Of a DNA stretch of 36,529 nucleotides, positions 7,161 to 15,761 are shown one piece after another. Source of the DNA: Muribaculaceae bacterium (GTDB taxonomy: Bacteria; Bacteroidota; Bacteroidia; Bacteroidales; Muribaculaceae); the NCBI GenBank assembly GCA_009775225.1, contig VSPE01000024.1, positions 1-36,529 of the forward strand. The letters are read 5' to 3'. A program made the position numbers and the translations under genes. Under the pieces are notes generated by a model that was not told the origin of the DNA, did not search any database, and saw nothing but the letters and a program-made list of their open reading frames with translations. The stretch's first letter is position 1. The number at the start of each line of letters is the position of its first letter.

Positions 7161-8951
7161 TCAATCTTTAAGTGGTTTAGTATGTTCTTCGAGCCATGCA
7201 CGCTCCTCCTTGGTCGCGAGAGCCGGCATGAGCATCTGAGCCACCCCTGCGTGATAAGAGTCGACCCACGCTATCTCCTCTTCGGTCATCATGGAGAGTT
7301 CGAAAAGCGAGCGGTCAAAGGGGCACAAGGTAAGGGTCTCGAAGCCAAGGAAATCGCCGAAGTCGGTAGTCATCTCATGGCGGCAGAGCACAAGGTTCTC
7401 GCAGCGGATGCCATGTATGTTCTCGCGGTACACGCCGGGCTCGTTGGAAGTGATGCTGCCGGGGCGCAAAGGTGCTTCCACATTATTGAGACGGATGCTG
7501 TGGGGGCCTTCGTGCACGCTCAGGAAATGTCCTACGCCGTGGCCGGTGCCATGCAGATAGCTGAGGCCGTGCTTCCAAAGGAACTGACGGGCAAGTGCGT
7601 CGAGCTGTGCGCCACGCGTGCCGGCCGGGAACACAGCAGTTGCGATAGCGATATGCCCCTTCATCACCAGAGTAAAGTCTGCGCGCTCCTGAGCGGTAGG
7701 CTCACCGAGAGCTATAGTACGGGTGATGTCGGTAGTGCCGTCGAGATACTGGGCGCCAGAATCAATCAGCAACAGGCCATGCGGCTCCAGAGTAGATGAC
7801 GACAACTCATCGGCTTCATAGTGCACAATGGCTCCGTGAGGACCATATCCGGCAATTGTACCGAAGCTTTCGTCGAAGTATAGCTCGCCGGCGCTGCGAT
7901 GACGACGAAGGATTTCTGCGATATCCAGCTCAGTAGTCTTAACACCCTTAGCCATGCGGTTCTCGATTTCAATAAGCGAGCGCACCATAGCCACACCGTC
8001 GCGGAGCATTGCCGCGCGCACGCCTTCGAGCTGCACGCCATTCTTCACCGACTTCATCACGGAAGCGGCGGAAGTGCCGCCGTCAACAGCCTTGTCGCCA
8101 AGTATGTCAAGAAGCTCCTTGGCTGTATGGGCCGCATCGACGAGCACGCGCTGCTGCGGAAGCGAGGCAAGGAAAGACTTCACATCGGCGTACTCGCGGG
8201 TACTCACACCCTGCGAGGCGAGATACTCTTGCGTCTCCGGGGTAAGCTTGGCCGAGTCGATGAAAAGCACCGAACCGCCGGCCGAAAGATAAAGGAAAGC
8301 GGTGGCCACAGGAGTGTGGTTCACATCGTTGCAGCGTATGTTGAGAATCCATGCCACTTCGTCGAGCATAGCTACAAAAACACCTTGGGCATCCTTTTTT
8401 TCAGCATCGGCAAGTATATCGGCAATCTTCTTGGCGGCCTCACAACCGGCATATTTTATGTCGTGAACGAATATCTTACCATCAGGAAGAGCGGGACGGT
8501 CGAGCCATATACGGTCGATAACATCGAAATCTGTCACCAGACCGATGCCGGCAGCGTCGAGACAGCTACGCAGAGCTTCCACCGAAGCTTCGGTAAAAAG
8601 CATTCCGTCGAGAGCAGCCTTATTGCCGGCAGTCAGCTCGGAACACAGGAAATTGGCAATTGACGGAGTCTCAGCCAGGCCGTCTTTCATAAGCTCAATG
8701 CCGGTACCCTCAAGCTGGGCGGCAGCCTGAATGAAATAGCGAGAGTCTGTCCAGAGAGCGGCTTTGTCGGCTGTAACGACAAGATCGCCTGCCGAGCCCG
8801 TGAAGCCCGACAGCCAGCGGCGCACCTGCCAGTGGGGAGCGAGATACTCTCCCTGATGCGGGTCGGCCTGAGGCACAATCACAGCCTGCACGCCGCCCTC
8901 GCTCATGAGGGCACGCATCTGTGCAAGGCGGTTGATGATAGTTTCGTTCAT
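7161..8951 (-). CDS. pepP: Xaa-Pro aminopeptidase (aminopeptidase P, M24B)
   Basis: This 596-residue cytosolic metallopeptidase removes N-terminal residues preceding proline. It has the three-part layout of long aminopeptidase P proteins: two N-terminal creatinase-like domains (from about residue 1 to 310) and a C-terminal pita-bread catalytic domain. Metal ligands are visible in order: the Asp pair in LLIDSGAQYLDGTTDITRT, His in TGHGVGHFLSVHEG, Glu in SNEPGVY and Glu in CENLVL. No signal peptide is seen. It lies between yraN (21-base gap) and the carbonic anhydrase gene (5-base gap). The symbol is by family, and the long form is often unnamed in Bacteroidetes. Confidence 0.92.
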   Translation of the reverse strand: MNETIINRLAQMRALMSEGGVQAVIVPQADPHQGEYLAPHWQVRRWLSGFTGSAGDLVVTADKAALWTDSRYFIQAAAQLEGTGIELMKDGLAETPSIANFLCSELTAGNKAALDGMLFTEASVEALRSCLDAAGIGLVTDFDVIDRIWLDRPALPDGKIFVHDIKYAGCEAAKKIADILADAEKKDAQGVFVAMLDEVAWILNIRCNDVNHTPVATAFLYLSAGGSVLFIDSAKLTPETQEYLASQGVSTREYADVKSFLASLPQQRVLVDAAHTAKELLDILGDKAVDGGTSAASVMKSVKNGVQLEGVRAAMLRDGVAMVRSLIEIENRMAKGVKTTELDIAEILRRHRSAGELYFDESFGTIAGYGPHGAIVHYEADELSSSTLEPHGLLLIDSGAQYLDGTTDITRTIALGEPTAQERADFTLVMKGHIAIATAVFPAGTRGAQLDALARQFLWKHGLSYLHGTGHGVGHFLSVHEGPHSIRLNNVEAPLRPGSITSNEPGVYRENIHGIRCENLVLCRHEMTTDFGDFLGFETLTLCPFDRSLFELSMMTEEEIAWVDSYHAGVAQMLMPALATKEERAWLEEHTKPLKD

Positions 8952-8972
8952 AATATATAGAGTGTGTGATTA

Positions 8973-9344
8973 TCAGCGATATGATTTTAGCGGAGGATAG
9001 AATGCATCTTCAAGATGCTCGAGCTTACAGTCATCGGGCGAGCCGTTTATGGCAAAGAGGTCGAAGCGCACCTCATACGGGTAATCCGACGCTCTCAGAA
9101 AAGCTTCTGCAGAGCGTACCATGTGGCTTATCTTTCGCTTGTCGACTGCCTCGAGCGGGTCGACATCAAGCTCCGAGCGGGTCTTCACCTCTGCAAAGAC
9201 TATAACATTGTCGCGGCACGCAATGATGTCGATTTCCAGCTTGCCCATACGCCAGTTGCGGTGCAGTATCGTAAAACCGTCGGCTATGAGTTTGTCGGCG
9301 GCAAGCTGCTCGCCCCATTTCCCGGTGTCGTTGTGTCTTGCCAT
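8973..9344 (-). CDS. YraN family (UPF0102) nuclease-fold protein
   Basis: This 123-residue protein starts MARHNDTGKWGEQLAADKL and carries the YraN core motifs: a Glu in GEQLA (residue 12), the E-x-D pair in LEIDIIA (37-39) and AEVKTR (51-56). This is the PD-(D/E)xK endonuclease-like pattern related to Holliday-junction resolvases. The family is widely conserved but its cellular role is not settled. It lies two bases after trkH. Confidence 0.9.
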   Translation of the reverse strand: MARHNDTGKWGEQLAADKLIADGFTILHRNWRMGKLEIDIIACRDNVIVFAEVKTRSELDVDPLEAVDKRKISHMVRSAEAFLRASDYPYEVRFDLFAINGSPDDCKLEHLEDAFYPPLKSYR

Positions 9345-9346
9345 AG

Positions 9347-10834
9347 TCAGCGGCGCCAGAATGCAGGAGTAAGAAGTACAAGCACTGTAAATATCTCAAG
9401 ACGCCCTGTGAGCATGAGCAGCGACAGTATCCACTTTGCAGCGTCGGGCAATATATCGTAAGAGTTGCCATAGCCTGTGACACCTGCTCCAAGACCGGTG
9501 TTCGAGATGCACGAAAATGAGGAGAAAAACGAATCGACCAATGGCACGCCGCAGGCTGTGAGCGCCATGCCTCCGGCCACTATAAGGAGCATGTATATGC
9601 AGAGAAAAGCGATAACCTTGTTCACAAGGTCGGGACTTACCACCTTCTCGTTTACCTTCACCGAAAGTATCGAATGAGGATATATACACCGGTAAAGTTC
9701 ATTGTCGGCATTCTTGAACAAATAGAGTATGCGGTCTATCTTGGCGCCGCCCGAGGTAGAGCCTGCACAGGCCCCGAAGAACATCATCACGAAAGTAAGC
9801 GACAGCACAAAAGGCCCCCAACTCTCGAAATTATTGACAGTAAAACCTGTCGATGTTATTGTCGACACAATCTGAAACAACGGGTCTATGGTCACACTCT
9901 GCCAGCTTTCCACCTTGCCCTGCCACACTATCGACAAGGCGAAAAAACCGAGCATCATGGCGATGATACCTACATACGTCTTGAACACATCGTTCTGCCG
10001 TATGGCGGTAAAATTTCCGTGAAGCGCTTTGTAGATAAGCCCGAAATTGACTCCACCCAGAAACATGAACACTATCAGCACAAGCTTGATATACACAGAG
10101 CCGCTCCATGCTGCAATACCCGCCGAATGAGACGAATACCCTCCCGTAGATATTGCGCCGAACGCATGGCAGATGCTGTCGAAGAGGTTCATCGGGCCGG
10201 CCCAAAGCAGTGCGATGAGTATTACCGTGAGTATTATATATATGAGCCACAGATTCTTGGCCGTCTGACTGATTCGCGGACTTATCTTATCATGTGTAAT
10301 ACCGGTCACCTCGGCGTTGAACATCTGCATGCCGCCCGAGTGGTTCAGCATAGGTATTACTGCCAATGTAAAGAGTATGATACCCATACCTCCAATCCAT
10401 TGCATCAGGGCACGCCAGAGGTGCACACCATGACTCATATTGTCGACGCTCGTTATTACCGATGCGCCCGTAGTGGTAAATCCCGACATTGCTTCAAAGA
10501 AGGCGTCGCTGTAGGTCATCGGCTCCGAACAGAACAGAAATGGTATCAGCCCAAAAAAGGAGAACACCACCCACACAAGAGCCGTAAGCAGATATCCATC
10601 GCGCTTGCCCATGTGTGAGGCCGTGGGGCGCGAACGCAGAGCCAGCACCAGACCGACAGACGCTGTAAGTGCCGATGTCGACAAAAACGGAAGCCAGTCG
10701 CTTTCGCCATAGCATAGACTCGTCGCCGCAGGCATCAGCAGAAATACGGCCTCTATCAGCAGAAGCCAGCCGAGTATCCGCATAAGCATGCGGACGTTTA
10801 TCATGTGGCGTGATATTATCGAGAGTGCAGACAT
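9347..10834 (-). CDS. trkH: TrkH-type potassium uptake channel subunit
   Basis: This 495-residue integral inner-membrane protein is the K+-conducting subunit of the Trk/Ktr system. Four pore loops with the filter glycine are visible in order: SGFTTTGAS, GAISTGGYS, TITSTGFT and CISNTGLGAG, each between hydrophobic helices. Its partner trkA lies four bases upstream, so both subunits come from one transcript with the gating subunit made first. The length is typical of TrkH. Confidence 0.94.
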   Translation of the reverse strand: MSALSIISRHMINVRMLMRILGWLLLIEAVFLLMPAATSLCYGESDWLPFLSTSALTASVGLVLALRSRPTASHMGKRDGYLLTALVWVVFSFFGLIPFLFCSEPMTYSDAFFEAMSGFTTTGASVITSVDNMSHGVHLWRALMQWIGGMGIILFTLAVIPMLNHSGGMQMFNAEVTGITHDKISPRISQTAKNLWLIYIILTVILIALLWAGPMNLFDSICHAFGAISTGGYSSHSAGIAAWSGSVYIKLVLIVFMFLGGVNFGLIYKALHGNFTAIRQNDVFKTYVGIIAMMLGFFALSIVWQGKVESWQSVTIDPLFQIVSTITSTGFTVNNFESWGPFVLSLTFVMMFFGACAGSTSGGAKIDRILYLFKNADNELYRCIYPHSILSVKVNEKVVSPDLVNKVIAFLCIYMLLIVAGGMALTACGVPLVDSFFSSFSCISNTGLGAGVTGYGNSYDILPDAAKWILSLLMLTGRLEIFTVLVLLTPAFWRR

Positions 10835-10838
10835 GGCC

Positions 10839-12173
10839 CTAACTGAACAGGCGTTCTACTTTATGGAGGTTTCCGGCAAGACAGAATACCAGCACATGGT
10901 CGCCGGGCTGCAGCTGCGTGCCGCCGGAAATGAGCATGCCCTCTCCGTTTCGGATAAGGCCGGCAAGTGTCAGCTCCTTGGGGAGCGTAAGGTCTTTTAC
11001 CGCAGAGCGCGTTATCTTGGAACCTGGCTGTATTTCTATTTCGGCAACCTCGGCATCGGCCAGCGCAAGACACTTGGAGGTCGACGAGTCGGCATCGAGC
11101 AGCAACTGGAATATAGTGCTCGAGGCAAGCAGTTTCTTGTTTATCACCGTGCCGATATTTAGGTTCTCGGCCTGAGATATAAACTGTATATTCTCCACGT
11201 CGGCGATAGTCTTTTTCACGCCTAACTCTTTTGCGGTAAGGCATGTGAAAATATTAGTCTCGCTGCTTGCAGTAAGTGCCACAAAAGCGTCCATATCGGC
11301 AATGCCTATATCGCTGAGCAAATCGATATCGCGGGCGTCGCCGTGTATAATCTCGCAGTCGGGACATTTCTGCGGCAACTTGCGGCAGATGTCGAGGTCG
11401 CTCTCTATGATTTTGAATTTAAACTCCTCGTGCGCGCTGTTCACAAGCCGCACAGCAATCTTCGAGCCACCCATAATGAGCACACGCTTTATCTTGTGCT
11501 CCGTCTTGCCGGTAAGGGCGAGCAAATCGTCGATATGGTCGCGGGTGGTGGTAAAGTACAGAATATCGCCGATTTCCATGCGGTGGTCGCCGCGCGGGAT
11601 AATAGTCTCATGGTTGCGCTTGATAGCCGAGACGTGAAAGTGTCGGTTCGAATAAGCGAAATCCTTGAGCTTCATGCCGGCCAAAGGAGCGCCTGCGCGG
11701 AGCTTGACTCCTGCAAGTATTATCTGCCCTTCGTGCAGCTCAAACCAGTTGCGCACCCATGTTCGCTTAAGCGCTGTTATAATTTCCTGTGCCGCAAGAT
11801 ATTCGGGATAAATCACCTTGTCGACGCCCATGTGCTTCACATGCGCGGCATTGGCGGGGTCCATGAAGTCGTAAGTATCTATACGGGCCACAGTAAAGCG
11901 CGCCCCGAGATTTTTCGCCACCGAGCAGGCTACGATATTGTTTGACTCATACGGCGTTACGGCAATGAACAGGTCGCAGCGCGCAGCTCCGGCCTCACGC
12001 AGAGTGGCGAACGATGTCGGGCTGCCGACATACGTCATCAGGTTATAATTGGCATCCAGGAGTGCCAGACGCTCTGCGTCGGCATCCACAAGCATTATAT
12101 CCTGCTCTTCATCGGAAAGCAGCTTTGCCAGATGCGAGCCAACCTCACCGGCTCCGACTATCACAATTCTCAT
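10839..12173 (-). CDS. trkA: TrkA peripheral NAD-binding subunit of K+ uptake
   Basis: This 444-residue cytosolic protein holds two tandem RCK units, each a Rossmann-like TrkA-N domain followed by a TrkA-C domain. The first nucleotide-binding loop, VGAGEVGSHLA, is canonical. The second (MGGSKIAVRLV) departs from GxGxxG, as is common for second repeats. It binds nucleotides and gates TrkH at the membrane. Its start overlaps the dxs stop by four bases (ATGA). Confidence 0.94.
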   Translation of the reverse strand: MRIVIVGAGEVGSHLAKLLSDEEQDIMLVDADAERLALLDANYNLMTYVGSPTSFATLREAGAARCDLFIAVTPYESNNIVACSVAKNLGARFTVARIDTYDFMDPANAAHVKHMGVDKVIYPEYLAAQEIITALKRTWVRNWFELHEGQIILAGVKLRAGAPLAGMKLKDFAYSNRHFHVSAIKRNHETIIPRGDHRMEIGDILYFTTTRDHIDDLLALTGKTEHKIKRVLIMGGSKIAVRLVNSAHEEFKFKIIESDLDICRKLPQKCPDCEIIHGDARDIDLLSDIGIADMDAFVALTASSETNIFTCLTAKELGVKKTIADVENIQFISQAENLNIGTVINKKLLASSTIFQLLLDADSSTSKCLALADAEVAEIEIQPGSKITRSAVKDLTLPKELTLAGLIRNGEGMLISGGTQLQPGDHVLVFCLAGNLHKVERLFS

Positions 12174-14101
12174 TGACGCGGACTTGTTTTAATATTCATA
12201 ATAGCCTCGTATATGGCATCTTCATCGTAGCCGCACATTTTCTTGAGCTGTGCCGGAGTTCCCTGAGGTACAAATTCATCATGGATGCCGAGGCGCACCA
12301 GCGTGCGCTGTATGCCACGGTCGGCAAGCCACTCGGCGACAACACCGCCGAGACCACCGCTCACAATACCGTCTTCTACGGTTATAAGAGGGCATCCCTT
12401 GTCGACTGCTTCTTCAAGAATAGCTTCATCGGCAGGCTTGAGGTATATCATATCATAGTGGGCAACAGTTACGCCATTGGCGCGTGCGCGCTCTATGGCC
12501 CCGGCTACATCAGATGCCGCAGGGCCTATGCTGAGTACCACGGCATCGCTTCCGTCGGCAAGCTTCTCGCCGCGGCCCACAGGAAGAACCTGCATTGTGT
12601 TGCGCCAGTGCGGATTACGGCCCATGCCTCGCGGGTAGCGAATGGCAAAAGGCCCCTTGCCCTCTTCGAGCGAGGTGTACATGAGGTTGCGCAGGGCATG
12701 TTCGTCTCGGCCCGACGCAATCACCATTCCGGGCACTGTACGCAGATAGGCCATGTCGAACGCTCCGTGGTGAGTGGCGCCGTCCTCTCCAACGATGCCG
12801 GCACGGTCGATACAGAACGTGACGGGCAGGCGGTGTAAGGCCACATCGTGTATTATATGGTCGTAGGCTCGCTGCAGGAAGCTCGAATATATAGCGACAA
12901 AAGGCCGCATGCCGTCTTTGGCAAGGCCGCCTGCGAATGTTACCGCATGGCCTTCGCAAATCCCAACATCAAATGTACGGTCGGGTATAGCATCCTTCAT
13001 CAGGCTCACCGACGTACCCGACAGCATTGCCGCCGTAATAGCCACCACTTCAGGCTTCTTGCGGGCAAGCTCCACGAGGGTATGCCCGAACACATCCTGA
13101 TACTTCATAGGCGCACCTTCGGCAGACTCCGCCCCCAGACGGCGGCCGGTCTCCGGCTCGAAACGGCCGGGAGCATGCCACGATGCCGGGTCTTTTTCGG
13201 CGGGAGCGTAGCCTTTGCCCTTTACGGTGCGCAGGTGCAGTATGCGGGGGCCCTGCATGTCGCGTATATCATTGAGCACACGCACTATAGTAGCCACATC
13301 GTGGCCGTCGAAAGGCCCGAAATAGCGGATATTAAGACCCTCGAATATATTCTGCTGCTTGGAAAGCAGAGATTTGAGGCTATTGTTGAAGCGCAGCAAT
13401 GCGCCACGGCGACGCTCACTCACAAGGTGCATTTTCTTAAGCATCTTGAAAGCCTTGTAGCGAATATCGTTGTACACCCGCGAGGTAGTAAGATGCGCCA
13501 TATAAGAGTTCAGCGCGCCCACGTTGTCGTCTATCGACATATCGTTGTCGTTCAGAACTATCAGCAGATTGTTGGGTGTATTGGCGGCATTGTTTATGCC
13601 CTCGAAGGCAAGACCGCCGCTAATCGATGCGTCGCCAATCACTGCCACCACATTGCGGCGCGGGCTTTCTCCTTTGAGCTGCGAGGCCACTGCCATGCCG
13701 AGAGCCGCTGATATAGAATTGGAGGCATGCCCGGCGGCAAAAGTGTCGTAAGGACTCTCGTCGGGGTTGGGGAAGCCGCTCAGACCGCCCAGCTTACGGT
13801 TGCCGCAAAAGAGGTCGCGACGACCAGTAAGAAGCTTATGTCCGTAAGCCTGATGCCCGACATCCCATACGATGCGGTCATACGGAGTGTCAAAAACATA
13901 GTGAAGCGCCACAGTAAGCTCTACGGCGCCCATACTCGAAGCAAAATGCCCGGGATTGTCGGCAAGAGAGTGTATCAGAAACCGGCGGATTTCGTCACAA
14001 AGCCCCGGGAGCTCGCTTACACTAAGCTTCCGAAGGTCGGCGGGGCTGTCGATTGCCGATAACAGAGGTGTATGAGGTAATGAATTGGCCGTCTGGCTCA
14101 T
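12170..14101 (-). CDS. dxs: 1-deoxy-D-xylulose-5-phosphate synthase
   Basis: This 643-residue thiamine-diphosphate enzyme condenses pyruvate and glyceraldehyde-3-phosphate, the first step of the MEP pathway to isoprenoids, and also feeds thiamine and pyridoxal synthesis. Visible features are the N-terminal GHQAYGHKLLTGR segment, the thiamine-binding region IGDASISGG with LNDNDMSID after it (GDA in place of the textbook GDG), the middle-domain GEDGATHHGAFD, and a C-terminal transketolase domain. Its ATG overlaps the preceding small gene by four bases, and its stop overlaps trkA. Confidence 0.96.
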   Translation of the reverse strand: MSQTANSLPHTPLLSAIDSPADLRKLSVSELPGLCDEIRRFLIHSLADNPGHFASSMGAVELTVALHYVFDTPYDRIVWDVGHQAYGHKLLTGRRDLFCGNRKLGGLSGFPNPDESPYDTFAAGHASNSISAALGMAVASQLKGESPRRNVVAVIGDASISGGLAFEGINNAANTPNNLLIVLNDNDMSIDDNVGALNSYMAHLTTSRVYNDIRYKAFKMLKKMHLVSERRRGALLRFNNSLKSLLSKQQNIFEGLNIRYFGPFDGHDVATIVRVLNDIRDMQGPRILHLRTVKGKGYAPAEKDPASWHAPGRFEPETGRRLGAESAEGAPMKYQDVFGHTLVELARKKPEVVAITAAMLSGTSVSLMKDAIPDRTFDVGICEGHAVTFAGGLAKDGMRPFVAIYSSFLQRAYDHIIHDVALHRLPVTFCIDRAGIVGEDGATHHGAFDMAYLRTVPGMVIASGRDEHALRNLMYTSLEEGKGPFAIRYPRGMGRNPHWRNTMQVLPVGRGEKLADGSDAVVLSIGPAASDVAGAIERARANGVTVAHYDMIYLKPADEAILEEAVDKGCPLITVEDGIVSGGLGGVVAEWLADRGIQRTLVRLGIHDEFVPQGTPAQLKKMCGYDEDAIYEAIMNIKTSPRQ

Positions 14102-14265
14102 TTCTTCACATATTTTTTATACATCGGCACAAAAATGATTATGGCCGAAGCCACTATAACAAAGGCTATGTACAGTGTGAAAGTGGTGTGCGTAAGGATA
14201 TAGAACACCAGACCGAGCCACAATAGCCCAAGAATTACGAAACGTGCGATGACCGATGTCTTCAT
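14098..14265 (-). CDS. Small two-helix membrane protein, first gene of operon
   Basis: This 55-residue hypothetical protein begins MKTSVIARF. It has two hydrophobic segments (about 9-24 and 29-46) and a positively charged end (KKYVKK). The frame could be opened 25 codons earlier, but that would place the start upstream of the promoter's -7 box (14289-14296). The ATG at 14265 leaves a leader of about 17 bases and is strongly preferred. It overlaps dxs by four bases. Its function is unknown. Its position at the head of the operon suggests a conserved accessory gene or a coupling leader peptide. Confidence 0.75.
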   Translation of the reverse strand: MKTSVIARFVILGLLWLGLVFYILTHTTFTLYIAFVIVASAIIIFVPMYKKYVKK

Positions 14266-14288
14266 TCCATTTATTGATGTATCAACTG

Positions 14289-14320
14289 CAAAATTAGCAT
14301 TTTTTTGGCTACCAAGCAAA
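14289..14320 (-). promoter_or_regulatory. Promoter of the 11-gene leftward operon
   Basis: On the minus strand, -33 TTTG (14317-14320), a 20-base spacer and -7 TAATTTTG (14289-14296) match the Bacteroidetes consensus exactly. The expected start of transcription is near 14282. It interleaves with the opposite promoter at 14304-14335. Confidence 0.85.
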
Positions 14321-14335
14321 ATTGTATTACTTTTG
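14304..14335 (+). promoter_or_regulatory. Promoter of the histidine phosphatase gene
   Basis: On the plus strand, -33 TTTG (14304-14307), a 20-base spacer and -7 TACTTTTG (14328-14335) match the consensus. Transcription should begin near 14342, about 18 bases ahead of the ATG at 14360. This rules out the longer open frame that begins at 14249. Confidence 0.83.
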
Positions 14336-14359
14336 CGCATCAGGAATTGTTATAAATAC

Positions 14360-15640
14360 ATGACACGCATACGCCTATTCTTAACCCTTATATGCCTCTC
14401 GGCTGCCTGCGGGGCGATTTTCGCGGCAGACCCTATGGCTACCGCCTACTCCATGCAGCAATGCGAAGGCTCGCTTACTCCTTACCCATCAGATATCGCA
14501 CCGGCCGAATATCCCGACTCTCTGGTGCCCGTATTCATTAACCACGTGGGAAGGCACGGCGCAAGATACCCCTCTTCCGCGACGAACTGTCTGGCAATGA
14601 AGCGCGCTCTCGAGCACGCCGACTCTCTCGGCTCCATTACACCTCTTGGACGTGAATTGCTGACACTAACTCTCAACGAGATAGAACTCAGCAACAACCG
14701 CTGGGGCGCGCTCGACTCGCTCGGCATGACAGAACAGGAAGGCATAGCCACGCGTATGTTCTATAATTACACCGAAATATTCAGTACCGACGGCGGTGTG
14801 GTGAAAGCAATTTCTTCATACTCGCCACGCGCCATGATGAGTATGTACTCTTTCACCCACAGACTCGACAGGCTCAACAACCATACTACCTTCACCACAT
14901 CGACAGGCCGCATAAATTCGCGCCTAATGCGTCCGTTCGACCTCAACAAAGATTATCTCGACTTCCGCAAGGAGAAGAGCTGGAAACCGGCTTACGACGA
15001 ATATGTACGCACGGCCTGCCCCGTGTCGGCACTGAAGCGCGTGCTCGGCGACGGCTACTCCTACGGTTCCGAAGAGGCCACTCGCGAACTCGCTCTTGTG
15101 GAATATTATGTGGTGGCTGGCCTGCAGGCTATGGGTCTGCACTCGCAAATGGCAAAATTCTTCACCACTGCCGAGGCAAACGCTCTATGGAGCTGTTTCA
15201 ACCTGCGCCAGTATCTTCAGCGCACGGCAACCACAGTATCGACTGTTCCCGCCGACATCGCCGCTGACCTCGTGCTTGACATAATACAGACAACCGACAA
15301 TTTCATATCCGGAGAAGACAGCAACACAAAGGCCGTACTACGCTTCGGCCATGCCGAGACTTTGATGCCGCTGCTGTCGCTCCTGCGACTGCCTGGATGC
15401 TACTATCTCACCAACTACTTCGACACCGTAGCCGGGCAATGGCGCGACTTCGATGTGGTGCCCATGGCGGCAAACGTCCAGTTTATACTATTCAAAGCAC
15501 GGCGCTCGGGCCGCTACTACATCCGTATCGACCTGAACGAGCGCCCCGTCGCCCTCCGCAAAGGCGACGACGCAACAATATACCCATGGGGAGAAGTACG
15601 CCGATACATGATGAACTGCGTGCCTCTCTACGCTCAATAG
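14360..15640 (+). CDS. Secreted histidine-type phosphatase, MINPP/phytase-like
   Basis: This 426-residue protein begins with a Sec signal (MTRIRLFLTLICLSAACGA); a cysteine at 17 could make it a lipoprotein, but the lipobox is imperfect. The mature part has the histidine acid phosphatase motif RHGARYP (65-71), whose His becomes phosphorylated. Late in the protein lies HAET (331-334), where most phytases have HD. RHGxRxP with HAE is the hallmark of multiple inositol polyphosphate phosphatases, including Bacteroides periplasmic phytase. The likely role is removal of phosphate from phytate or similar substrates outside the cytoplasm. The start is set by the promoter. Substrate is inferred, since related proteins with other phosphomonoester targets exist. 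Confidence 0.85.
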   Translation: MTRIRLFLTLICLSAACGAIFAADPMATAYSMQQCEGSLTPYPSDIAPAEYPDSLVPVFINHVGRHGARYPSSATNCLAMKRALEHADSLGSITPLGRELLTLTLNEIELSNNRWGALDSLGMTEQEGIATRMFYNYTEIFSTDGGVVKAISSYSPRAMMSMYSFTHRLDRLNNHTTFTTSTGRINSRLMRPFDLNKDYLDFRKEKSWKPAYDEYVRTACPVSALKRVLGDGYSYGSEEATRELALVEYYVVAGLQAMGLHSQMAKFFTTAEANALWSCFNLRQYLQRTATTVSTVPADIAADLVLDIIQTTDNFISGEDSNTKAVLRFGHAETLMPLLSLLRLPGCYYLTNYFDTVAGQWRDFDVVPMAANVQFILFKARRSGRYYIRIDLNERPVALRKGDDATIYPWGEVRRYMMNCVPLYAQ

Positions 15641-15693
15641 GTGTAATTATTATCCGACCATAGGGGTATTTTTAACGCAAATACTCACTCCTG

Positions 15694-15724
15694 TTTGCCG
15701 CATTATATATTTCATATATATTTG
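15694..15724 (+). promoter_or_regulatory. Promoter of the pectinase gene
   Basis: The -33 TTTG (15694-15697), a 19-base spacer and -7 TATATTTG (15717-15724) match the consensus. The expected transcription start near 15731 leaves a leader of about 30 bases before the ATG at 15762. The promoter lies within an inverted repeat described separately. Confidence 0.82.
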
Positions 15725-15731
15725 CGGCAAA
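15694..15731. repeat. Long inverted repeat overlying the pectinase promoter (candidate operator)
   Basis: The arms TTTGCCGCA and TTGCGGCAAA sit at the two ends, with further ATATAT symmetry inside. Compared from the outside in, 15 of the first 17 bases of the two arms match. The left arm contains the -33 box, and the right arm begins at the last base of the -7 box. A dimeric regulator bound here would cover the promoter. No candidate regulator gene is adjacent. Confidence 0.6.
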
Positions 15732-15761
15732 TCATTTTCTACCTCTAATACCGTAACCCTA

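Noticed and set aside
14249..14359. N-terminal extension of the histidine phosphatase frame
   Set aside because: It begins upstream of the predicted transcription start, and the signal peptide begins at the ATG at 14360.
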